DNA from: JAJRVM01 sp041752115
Lineage (GTDB): Bacteria; Planctomycetota; Planctomycetia; Pirellulales; Pirellulaceae
Length of the DNA stretch: 64,000 nt
Assembly (NCBI GenBank): GCA_041752115.1
Contig: JBGSHS010000253.1
Coordinates: forward strand, 31,728 to 95,727
Direction: 5' to 3'
Of the stretch, positions 17,614 through 25,328 are shown one piece after another. The translations under genes and the position numbers were made by a program. A model generated the notes under the pieces. It was not told where the DNA came from and searched no databases. It saw only the letters and a program-made list of their open reading frames with translations. Numbering within the stretch: position 1 is the first letter of the stretch; the number at the start of each line of letters is the position of its first letter.

Positions 17614-17991
17614 ATGGGTCAGCCGGTGAAGCTTTCCGATGAACTGGTCGACGATGCGCGGGCTGTCGTGCCGTTTTCGCAGCGCAGTATTGCGGGCCAG
17701 ATCGAGTTCTGGGCGGGTCTCGGTAAATCGATCGAACCGCTGCTTCGAGGCGATCGCGCACTTTCACTGCGGATGGCTGGAGGCGATCGGCCGCTTTCAC
17801 AACTCCTGTCAGAGGTCGGAACTGCCACAGGCCGAAAGCGGGTCGAAGCCGTTTTGAGCGATCGTCCTTACCCGCACTACAAGCCGGTACTCGGGCATCC
17901 TGAACTCGTGTGCCGCATTGAGGAAGATGGAAGCGAGACCGTCGGCCGTTTTGTCGGGCGTGATTTTGAACCGGTCGAGGTCGAGCCTTGA
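17614..17991 (+). CDS. ParD-like antitoxin
   Basis: A 125-residue protein. The N-terminus (VKLSDELVDDARAVVPFSQR, then SIAGQIEFWAGLGKSIEPLL) matches ParD-like antitoxins of the DNA-binding ribbon-helix-helix class. The acidic C-terminal part (HPELVCRIEEDGSETVGRF, then FEPVEVEP) would wrap the toxin. Its TGA overlaps the TTG start of the zeta toxin. A GGAGGATGGAACA ribosome site and a perfect inverted repeat lie just upstream. Antitoxin and toxin form a two-gene operon, probably autoregulated. A damaged paralogous copy is at 11853. Confidence 0.8.
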   Translation: MGQPVKLSDELVDDARAVVPFSQRSIAGQIEFWAGLGKSIEPLLRGDRALSLRMAGGDRPLSQLLSEVGTATGRKRVEAVLSDRPYPHYKPVLGHPELVCRIEEDGSETVGRFVGRDFEPVEVEP

Positions 17992-18551
17992 GTCTGCCAT
18001 TTGATTTTCTCGATCAGCGTCCGATCGTGATCGCACTGGCCGGTTCGAACGGCGCGGGAAAGTCGACTTTCTATGAGAGCTTTCTGGCTGACGCGGGACT
18101 GCGGTTCGTCAATGCCGACGTCTTTTCGGCTGCGTTGGGAGTGACCGCTTACGAAGCCGCCGAGTTGGCTGCCTCAATCCGTACAGCACTTGTGGCCCAG
18201 CGGGAAAGTCTCGTGTTCGAAACGGTGCTGTCGGACCCTGTTGGCGAAAAGGTTGACGCGCTCGCCTCATACGCGGCGATTGGCTACACCGTTGTTCTCA
18301 TCTTCATCCGCATCGATAGTCCCGAAGAGTCAATCAGGCGAGTGGCCATGCGCGTCAGTCAAGGCGGTCACGACGTCCCTGACGACAAACTCCGAGGGCG
18401 TTTCGAGCGGACCCGGGCCAATTTGCAGCGTGCCATGGGGTGTCTACCTCACGTCATCGTTTACAGTAACCATGACCTGGCCCACCCTTTTCAACTCGTC
18501 GAGCTTTACAGGAACGGGCAGAGGATTGACTGCAAGCGGGCTTCCTATTGA
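17988..18551 (+). CDS. Zeta toxin family P-loop kinase
   Basis: 187 residues. Walker A is GSNGAGKST (19-27), followed by FYESFL, then VNADVFSAA where zeta toxins place the substrate-binding aspartate, and VFETVLSDP. Zeta toxins phosphorylate UDP-N-acetylglucosamine and block cell-wall synthesis; some relatives of this size are stand-alone kinases with other targets. The start is TTG at 17988, inside the TTGA overlap with the antitoxin stop, so translation of the toxin depends on the antitoxin. The length fits compact chromosomal zeta proteins. Confidence 0.82.
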   Translation: MSLPFDFLDQRPIVIALAGSNGAGKSTFYESFLADAGLRFVNADVFSAALGVTAYEAAELAASIRTALVAQRESLVFETVLSDPVGEKVDALASYAAIGYTVVLIFIRIDSPEESIRRVAMRVSQGGHDVPDDKLRGRFERTRANLQRAMGCLPHVIVYSNHDLAHPFQLVELYRNGQRIDCKRASY

Positions 18552-18680
18552 ATTTCAGGTAAGGAGTGAACCGAGGGTCTGCCACGGGGGCTTGGGAATG
18601 CAGCTAATCGAGCGATCCGCAACTGCTCACAGACACAACGCAGCAGAATGCCCTTTCACGGCAATCTGGGGCGCAACTCG

Positions 18681-18803
18681 GATGGACCTCACAGAGCCAT
18701 GGAGGTCATGGGGACGAGCAAGAGTGGTCAGGGATTTCTTGGCGGGTCTGCCCACTTCCTCCACGCACCATCCTCTGTGTCTCTGTGCCTCCGTGAGAGT
18801 TAG
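18681..18803. repeat. Dispersed family A repeat, complete element
   Basis: The only copy with both arms: GGACCTCACAGAGCCATGGA on the left, core GCGGGTCTGCCCACTTCCTC in the middle, and CTCTGTGTCTCTGTGCCTCC plus GTGAGAG on the right. The arms are nearly complementary, so a long hairpin is possible. Confidence 0.75.
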
Positions 18804-18833
18804 TCCGCTGGCTCGCCGGCCGTACTCGCTGCG

Positions 18834-20618
18834 TCATTCCATGTCGGGATCCTGCAACTGGCACCAGGCCTCTTCGGCTTCCGCCAGCTGACCACTGATC
18901 GCGACCACCTCGTTGTGCAGGGCGATGGCCTTGGCCGGATCCGTCTCCGTCAGCAGCTGCTGTTGCAGATCGCGCATCTGGGTATCCAGTCGGGCGATCG
19001 TACGTTCGAGATTCTGACGTTCCTTGCGCCGCGCTCTCTCCGCACTACGATTCCCTTTCGCCGTGGCGCTGTCCGCCTTGCCGATCGGTTCCGATCGCTT
19101 GGCTTTGCTCGCGGCCGCCTCGCGTTCCCCCTCTTCGATCTCTCGATTCACCGCGTAGAGATAGGCTTCGTAGTTTCCGCGGTAATTGGTCACATGCCCG
19201 TCGCGCACTTCGATCACGCAGGTGGCCACGCGCCGCATGAAGTGCCGGTCGTGGCTGGTGAACACCACCGTGCCCTGATACTGATTCAGCGCTTCGGCCA
19301 GGCCTTCGATCGTATCCACATCCAGATGGTTGCCCGGTTCGTCGAGCACGAGCACGTTGTATTGGCTGAGCAGCAGGCCGGTCAGGCAGAGCCGGGCACG
19401 TTCACCGCCGGACAACACGGAGATGCGTTTCTTGACCGCCTCACCGCCGAAGAGCATCGCACCGGCCATGTCGAGGATCTGCTGTGCTTTGGTACCAGGT
19501 GCGGCCTGCAGTTCCAGGTACTCGAGCACACTTTTCTGGTTCGGCAAACTGGTGTAGACGTGCTGCGCATAAACGCCAATCTGACAGCCGTACCCCCAGC
19601 GAACTTCTCCCGCCAGCGGCTGCAATGAATCAACGACGGTTCGCAGAAAAGTCGTCTTCCCCTGACCGTTATCTCCGACCACCACCGCGCGTGTGCCGTG
19701 GTCAATCTCCAAATCGATGCCGGCGGCCACCACACGGTCGGGATACCCGATCGACACATGGCGACAGCGCAGGGCCGGACCTTTGCGCGGCTCCACAACC
19801 GGTGCGTGGATCCGCGCTCGCGGCGCTTCACCGAACACCTCGACCGTCTCCAGTCGCTCAAGCTGCTTGCTCTTCGAACGGGCACGAGTCGCCGTGGCGG
19901 CGCGTGCCTTGTTCTTGGCAATGAACTCCTCGAGGTGCCGGCGTTTGGCCAGGACGGCCGCGTTGGTGCGTTCGTCGGTTTCACGTCGCGTTTGCTGATG
20001 CTCGAGGAAGGCATCGATCTTCCCGGGGAACATCGTCAGCTTGCCCTGTGCCAGGTCAAGCGTGTGGTCGCAGGTGGCTCCCAGGAATGCTCGATCGTGC
20101 GAAACGATCAAGCAGGCCTCTTTGAAGTCCCGCAAAAAATGTTCCAGCAGAATCTGAGTCCGCAGATCGAGGAAGTTCGTCGGCTCGTCGAGCAACAGCA
20201 GGTTCGGGTCGTGCAGCAACAGGGCCGCCAGCTTCAAACGAGTTTGCCAACCGCCCGAAAGCTGCGAGACCGGACCATGCAGCTGCGCGTCTTTCAACTC
20301 GAACTGCCCCGCCACTTCCCCGCACTTCCAGTCGGGGCGATCACTGTCCCGCATCAGGAACTCAAGTGCCGTTTCACCCGGCAGGAACGGATCATGTTGC
20401 CGCAAATAGCCAATGCGCAGGCGCGGGTGCAGGATGACTTCACCGCGATCCAATTCCTCTTCGCCGAGCAAAACGCGGAGCAAAGTTGACTTGCCCGCTC
20501 CATTGCGCCCTACGAATCCGACTTTGACGTCGTCAATCAGCGTGGCCTCGGCACCCGAGAGCAACACATCGTTTCCGTAGCTCTTGTGAGCATTGCGAAT
20601 CTGAACCAGCACCGCCAT
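18834..20618 (-). CDS. ABC-F family ATPase (Uup/YheS-like ribosome-associated)
   Basis: A 594-residue soluble tandem ABC protein with no membrane segments. The first cassette has GRNGAGKST, LSGGWQTR and LLLLDEPTNFLDL. The second has GDNGQGKTT, LSGGERARL and VLVLDEPGNHLDV. The linker between them, with a basic arm (KNKARAATATRARSKSKQLE), is the P-site tRNA interaction motif region of ABC-F proteins. The C-terminus has a coiled coil (RKERQNLERTIARLDTQM). Such proteins bind the ribosome and relieve stalls or give antibiotic protection. It stands alone between two repeat-rich gaps. Note Gly instead of Thr in the second DEPxNHLD motif. Confidence 0.88.
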   Translation of the reverse strand: MAVLVQIRNAHKSYGNDVLLSGAEATLIDDVKVGFVGRNGAGKSTLLRVLLGEEELDRGEVILHPRLRIGYLRQHDPFLPGETALEFLMRDSDRPDWKCGEVAGQFELKDAQLHGPVSQLSGGWQTRLKLAALLLHDPNLLLLDEPTNFLDLRTQILLEHFLRDFKEACLIVSHDRAFLGATCDHTLDLAQGKLTMFPGKIDAFLEHQQTRRETDERTNAAVLAKRRHLEEFIAKNKARAATATRARSKSKQLERLETVEVFGEAPRARIHAPVVEPRKGPALRCRHVSIGYPDRVVAAGIDLEIDHGTRAVVVGDNGQGKTTFLRTVVDSLQPLAGEVRWGYGCQIGVYAQHVYTSLPNQKSVLEYLELQAAPGTKAQQILDMAGAMLFGGEAVKKRISVLSGGERARLCLTGLLLSQYNVLVLDEPGNHLDVDTIEGLAEALNQYQGTVVFTSHDRHFMRRVATCVIEVRDGHVTNYRGNYEAYLYAVNREIEEGEREAAASKAKRSEPIGKADSATAKGNRSAERARRKERQNLERTIARLDTQMRDLQQQLLTETDPAKAIALHNEVVAISGQLAEAEEAWCQLQDPDME

Positions 20619-20970
20619 ATCCGTATCTCATCCCCAACTCAGAAGCACTTTGCGGGTCATGACTTAGCTCCCTGGGGAGCGAGACGCACCAGGAATGCAC
20701 GCATGTCACCAGACAACCAGACGGCGCTCGGCACGATGGCTGGGCCGGCACCGTATCCGACCAGACTACTCGGCCTACGTCCCAGCGCACACCCCCGCCG
20801 AATTGAACCTGGGAAAAACGCCCAGACCTGGGTGCGTAACGACTCGAGCGGATGCGGCTTGAACAATCGCCGCCTCACTGCGCAACTGCTCCGGCGATCA
20901 ACACCAGTGCGAGCAAGACCGGATACGCTGCTGAACAGGCAACGGCACGCCCGCTCTGCCTGCGTGCCGT

Positions 20971-21075
20971 GATGAGGAGAAAGCTCACGCCAAGGCGCAA
21001 AGTCGCGAAGGACAGATGCGAACGGTGCGGGTTCCACGCATCGCTTTGTGCCTCGGCGCCTTGGCATGAGAGTCA
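20971..21075. repeat. Dispersed family B repeat, copy 2
   Basis: GAGGAGAAAGCTCACGCCAA at the left and GGCGCCTTGGCATGAGAGTC at the right form complementary ends, as in copy 1 at 11981. A family A left arm follows 54 bp later, repeating the B-then-A order. The stretch 20619-20970 shows no gene. Confidence 0.7.
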
Positions 21076-21128
21076 AAGGCGTGTGCCACGAGCGGACGCT
21101 CGCTGCAGCACGCCAGCGGGCCGTAATT

Positions 21129-21215
21129 CACATGGATCTCACCGAGACTCGGAGCTCACGGAGAAGAGTCCGAGTGGCCAGAGATTTCCCTGCAAGTCTC
21201 GCCCATTACCTTGGC
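21129..21215. repeat. Dispersed family A repeat, left arm plus core
   Basis: CACATGGATCTCACCGAGAC then the core TTTCCCTGCAAGTCTCGCCC. No right arm follows. The remaining gap to 21451 is unassigned. Confidence 0.6.
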
Positions 21216-21451
21216 CCCGCAAGAGGCGTGTCTCTCTTGGCTCGGGCCACAACGAGACATGCCCTGTGCCGAGCGGCTGCTCACGGTGTTCGCTTGCGTT
21301 GAGGATTCGAGGGACGCTCGCCCGCGGCCGGCTCTGTCGACGTGAAGGGTGACGGTGGCAGGTAATCGATTCCTCTCGCCCAGTAGGCGGAAGGGGCGGC
21401 GGTTCGGCACGGCCATAGTCCACAGGTCGAACTGACCCAGCGCGAGAGCGG

Positions 21452-24400
21452 TCACCCAAAGGGCGGCGTCTGCGCCACCGCAGGCTTCCTGTCACTTAGC
21501 ACGGAGTCGAGGGCGTCGCGCAAGAACGTCGTCTTCACTTTGTCGGGAGTAAACGGTGAGTCATCGATCGCCCCCATATAGGCCACGTTCCGCTTGCTGT
21601 CGAGTACGAAGGCGGTCGGGGTGACCGGCGCGTGGTATCGCGTCGCCGTGTCTCGCGTGGGATCGCTGAGGTACGGGAAGGGAAACTTGAATTTCCTCAC
21701 GCAGTTAATCATCTGCGCCAATCGATCCCCCGGGCCGGCCTGGATGGCAACAATCTGGACACCCTTCGTTCGGTAATCTTCGTCCAGCTTGATCAGTCGC
21801 TCCGCATAGGCACCGGACACTTGGCAGTCCGGGGCGAAGAAGACGAGCACGATGATTTGCGATGCCTGATAGTCCGCCAGGCTGTGCGCGGTATCGTCCG
21901 TTCCGAGCAATCCCGTGAAGACGGGCGCCTCGGTTCCTACGCGGACCTCCCCCTCGCCAAACATTGCGGGTGCAAGTCTCGCGGCCGTGCCGAGATCCGA
22001 CTCGTCGGAGACGTCTGGCTTGACCTGCTGGGCAAAGGCGTTCGCCCATCCTCGGCAATAGAAGGCATCGGCACAGTTCGCATCAAGCGCGATGGCCTGC
22101 GAGAAGTCCTTCGCCGCCCCCTCGTAGTCCTCCAACTTCATTCGGGCTAAGCCGCGCTGAACGTAGGCGACCGTAGGGCATCGGCAGCCTGCATCCACGC
22201 AGCTGAAGTTCATGAACTCGCGGCCGCGGCGAACAGGCCCCTTCCTCTCCATCGCCGCGGCGGCGATGGCCTGATCGAATCGCGCAATGGCCTGCTCCAG
22301 CTTCTCATTCCATTGCTTCGCGATCTCCGCGTCGGCCCGAGACTTGTCCACCATCGCATGGCTTGCAATCGAATAAGTCACCCCCCAGTCCACATACGCA
22401 CAACTGTAGTTGGGCTCCAGTTGAATGGCCTGCTGGAAGTCGCGTTCCGCCTCGTCAGACTGCAATTCATTGAACGCATAGGCCAGTCCGCGATAGCGGT
22501 AGGCCGCGGCAAAATTCGGATCCTGTTCGATCGCCTGAGTGAACGCCTTGGCGGCCTCCTCATACTCGCCCAGGTCGGCATGCGTCAGGCCCAGGCCGAG
22601 ACAGATAACGGCGTCTTTGGGGTTCAGTCGACGCGCCGCCGACAGATCGGCGAGGGCCTGGACCGGCTGGCCCGTGTGGAGGTAGGCATACGCCCGATTC
22701 GCGTGTGCCTGGGCCGCGTTCGGCCCAAGGCGGTCGAGCACCGCCGTGCAATCAGCAATGGCCAGGGCATGCTCGCCCTGCTGGTTGTAGGCGAAGGCCC
22801 GATGATAGTAGGCCTCGGTATTGTTCGCATCCAGGGATTCGATGACTTCGGTGCAGTCGATCATCGCCTCGTTGTACTTGTCCTGGGCGTTGTACGCCCA
22901 GGCGCGAAGGACGTACGTCTCGGCGTCTTTGCTTCCCAGGTCGACCGCCTTGCTGCAATCGGCAACGGCCTCGGCAAAACGCTCCATTTCGCAGTAGGCC
23001 CGAGCCCGTTTCAAGTAGGCCGCAGCCAGGGCGGCGTCTCGCCCGATCGCCCGATCGAACTGTTTCACGGCCTGATCGAATTCGCCGTCGTTGAGCAAGG
23101 CGACGCCGCGACTCAAGTAGGTATTGGCGCTCTGCGGCTCGGTGCGGACCTGGAACTGCACGGAGGTGATCGTTTCTCCCAGGACCGCAACCGCCTGGGC
23201 GACGCATTCCGACTTCTCGACCTCCTCGGGCACGGTGATCTCGACGACGACCTCGGCGGCGTCCGCTTCGATGATCGCCGGCTGAAGAGCGATACCTGGC
23301 GGTAGCCCCTCGAAGCGGACCTGCACGGAGCCTTGGACGTTTCGCCGCGACACGCGGACGGGGAACCGCTGGACCTGGCCCGCCCCAAGGGAAAGCGAAT
23401 CGACTTCGAGCGACAGGCTCGGCGGCAACTTGTTCAACCGGAGACTCAGTTGCCGGTTCTCCCCGGGACCGGGAAGGATCTTCTCCTCCAGCGTTTCGTA
23501 CCCCTCACAACTGCCCAGGATCAGGAATTCGGTCTCGCCATTGGGAGCATCCACCGTGATCGTTCGGGTCGCCCCGCTCCCGGCGATGTGGGTATTCGCG
23601 CCCAAGACCGTCACCTTGGCCTCAGGCGGCTCGACCTGGACCTCGAACGTCGCCGGTCGGGGCTTGGGAGGCGGTGGCTCTGCCGCGGACTTCGGCGGCT
23701 CGCTCGCGACTGGTGGAGTTTCGACCGGTGGAGCAGGCTTGCTCGAAGAGGCCGAGGCGGGATGATCGCCGGAGGCAATGGATGCCTCACGCTGCTCGAT
23801 CGGTTGGCTGAACCTGCCCGTGCTCGCCAAGTAGATCCCAACTCCGATCGCGAGCAGGATCGCCGCGGCCGAGATGGCCAGCCACCCTCTTCCCCACTGC
23901 GTGAGTGCCATCTTAGGACGGCGAGTATGCGGACGATTCAGAGTGGCCTGAAGGTCGGCCACCAGTTCGTCCGCGCTTTGATATCGCTGGTCTGGCTCCT
24001 TCTGCAACCCCTTGATCAGGATGCGGCACAGTTCCTCCGGCAAGCTGCGAACGCACTTCCGTGGATCGGGCGGCGGCACCTGGCAATGCTGATAGCCCAA
24101 GGAGGCCAGCGAGGAGGCTTCGAACGGGAGGCGGCCGGTGAGGAGGTGATAGAGGCTGCACACAAGCGAGTAGAGATCGGTGCGGGCGTCGGCCTCCTGG
24201 CCCATCCATTGCTCAGGCGCCATGTACGCCGGTGTACCCATGCGAACCCCGCGCTGCGTCAGCTGCGTGTTACTCAACTGGGCCCTGGCGAGGCCGAAGT
24301 CGACGACCTTCACGTCACCCTTGGCGGTACACATCAGGTTGGCTGGCTTCACGTCCCGATGGACCAGTCCGTGTTTATGGGCGGCCCCGAGCCCTTCGGC

Positions 24401-24940
24401 CGCTTGAGCAATCGCTCGCGCCGCCTTCCGCCACTCCACCGGTTGCCCATGGCCGATGAGTTCTTCCAGCGAGCCGCCATCCACGTACTGCATCGCGATG
24501 TACGGTCGCTGGCCGTCAACCCCGGCCGGGAAGATCGTGACCGTGCGCGGATGATCGAGCTTCGCTGCCAGGCGGGCCTCGCGGAGAAAGCGTTTCAGTC
24601 GTTTGGGATCGTCAGCCAGGGCGGCGGGGAGGAGTTTGACCGCCACGAGGCGATCCAGACTCGGGTCGTGGGCCAGCCAGACCTCTCCCATCGCGCCCGA
24701 TCCCAGTTTCCGCTGGAGGAGGTATGGGCCGATCGTGTCCGGCACAGGCTCCCCGACCGGTAAGCTCATCGCGGCCATAACCGGCGGACTGCTCGGCGCG
24801 GAACTGGAATGGGTCTCGTCAACGCTGTCGGAGAGGGTAAAGGTATGATGGCAATATTGGCACTCGACCTGTGCGCTGAGAGTGCCGCCTGGCAGCGGCG
24901 CGACACGGTGGCAGCGTGGGCACTCAATCGCCTCGGCCAT
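21452..24940 (-). CDS. Ser/Thr kinase fused to TPR repeats and a C-terminal redoxin domain
   Basis: A 1162-residue multidomain membrane kinase. Order: zinc ribbon (CPRC at 7-10, CQYC at 27-30); kinase domain with glycine loop GSGAMGEV, lysine 102, HRDVKPAN about 194-201 and DFG about 214; one membrane helix near 350-370; a proline-rich linker; PEGA-like beta domains (about 420-620); eight or nine TPRs; and from about residue 1010 an AhpC/TSA-type thioredoxin fold (VGTEAPVFTGLLG, VLVFFAPDCQVSGAYAERL, cis-Pro segment APVTPTAFVLD). The redoxin has one cysteine at the active-site position rather than CxxC. The extracytoplasmic half therefore combines protein-binding repeats with a possible redox or peroxide sensor. 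No ECF sigma gene is adjacent. Confidence 0.88.
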   Translation of the reverse strand: MAEAIECPRCHRVAPLPGGTLSAQVECQYCHHTFTLSDSVDETHSSSAPSSPPVMAAMSLPVGEPVPDTIGPYLLQRKLGSGAMGEVWLAHDPSLDRLVAVKLLPAALADDPKRLKRFLREARLAAKLDHPRTVTIFPAGVDGQRPYIAMQYVDGGSLEELIGHGQPVEWRKAARAIAQAAEGLGAAHKHGLVHRDVKPANLMCTAKGDVKVVDFGLARAQLSNTQLTQRGVRMGTPAYMAPEQWMGQEADARTDLYSLVCSLYHLLTGRLPFEASSLASLGYQHCQVPPPDPRKCVRSLPEELCRILIKGLQKEPDQRYQSADELVADLQATLNRPHTRRPKMALTQWGRGWLAISAAAILLAIGVGIYLASTGRFSQPIEQREASIASGDHPASASSSKPAPPVETPPVASEPPKSAAEPPPPKPRPATFEVQVEPPEAKVTVLGANTHIAGSGATRTITVDAPNGETEFLILGSCEGYETLEEKILPGPGENRQLSLRLNKLPPSLSLEVDSLSLGAGQVQRFPVRVSRRNVQGSVQVRFEGLPPGIALQPAIIEADAAEVVVEITVPEEVEKSECVAQAVAVLGETITSVQFQVRTEPQSANTYLSRGVALLNDGEFDQAVKQFDRAIGRDAALAAAYLKRARAYCEMERFAEAVADCSKAVDLGSKDAETYVLRAWAYNAQDKYNEAMIDCTEVIESLDANNTEAYYHRAFAYNQQGEHALAIADCTAVLDRLGPNAAQAHANRAYAYLHTGQPVQALADLSAARRLNPKDAVICLGLGLTHADLGEYEEAAKAFTQAIEQDPNFAAAYRYRGLAYAFNELQSDEAERDFQQAIQLEPNYSCAYVDWGVTYSIASHAMVDKSRADAEIAKQWNEKLEQAIARFDQAIAAAAMERKGPVRRGREFMNFSCVDAGCRCPTVAYVQRGLARMKLEDYEGAAKDFSQAIALDANCADAFYCRGWANAFAQQVKPDVSDESDLGTAARLAPAMFGEGEVRVGTEAPVFTGLLGTDDTAHSLADYQASQIIVLVFFAPDCQVSGAYAERLIKLDEDYRTKGVQIVAIQAGPGDRLAQMINCVRKFKFPFPYLSDPTRDTATRYHAPVTPTAFVLDSKRNVAYMGAIDDSPFTPDKVKTTFLRDALDSVLSDRKPAVAQTPPFG

Positions 24941-25328
24941 GGCGCAACAACTCCGTCAACCGGTCCAGGTCCAGGGTGCGGCCCGTTCGTCGAACGCTCC
25001 GCCGCAGTAGCCACGTTAGTCTAACGTACCCTACGTTTGCGACAAGTGCCAGTTGACTCCGTCGGTAGTGCAACGGAGGTGTTCAGTCAATCCCACAAAC
25101 GCCGTCGGCCTGTGGGATGGAAGCGAATCGCAGAGCCTTACTCCCCACACGGATGAAAAAACCGGTACAATTCAGCCATCACTGACTATTTCACGCGGCG
25201 ATTGATCGTTCGCCAAGTGTGCTCCTTGCCATCCACCAAGTAGGATGCGTTCCATTCCCGGTTGCCGTGCAGTCTGCTCTGACCAGCGACGGCATCTGCC
25301 AGGCACGTGGCGGTGCCGCATCGCCGAG
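24941..25328. other. Intergenic region with two inverted repeats
   Basis: 388 bp upstream of the redoxin kinase. ACGTTAG-T-CTAACGT (25013-25027) is a perfect 15-bp inverted repeat 73 bp before the kinase start and could be an operator. TCCCACA/TGTGGGA (25091-25117) is a 7-bp stem with a 13-base loop. Closer to 25328 a minus-strand frame (SRLHGNREWNASYLVDGKEH, ending in TAG near 25187) looks like the C-terminus of a lost protein. Confidence 0.4.
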
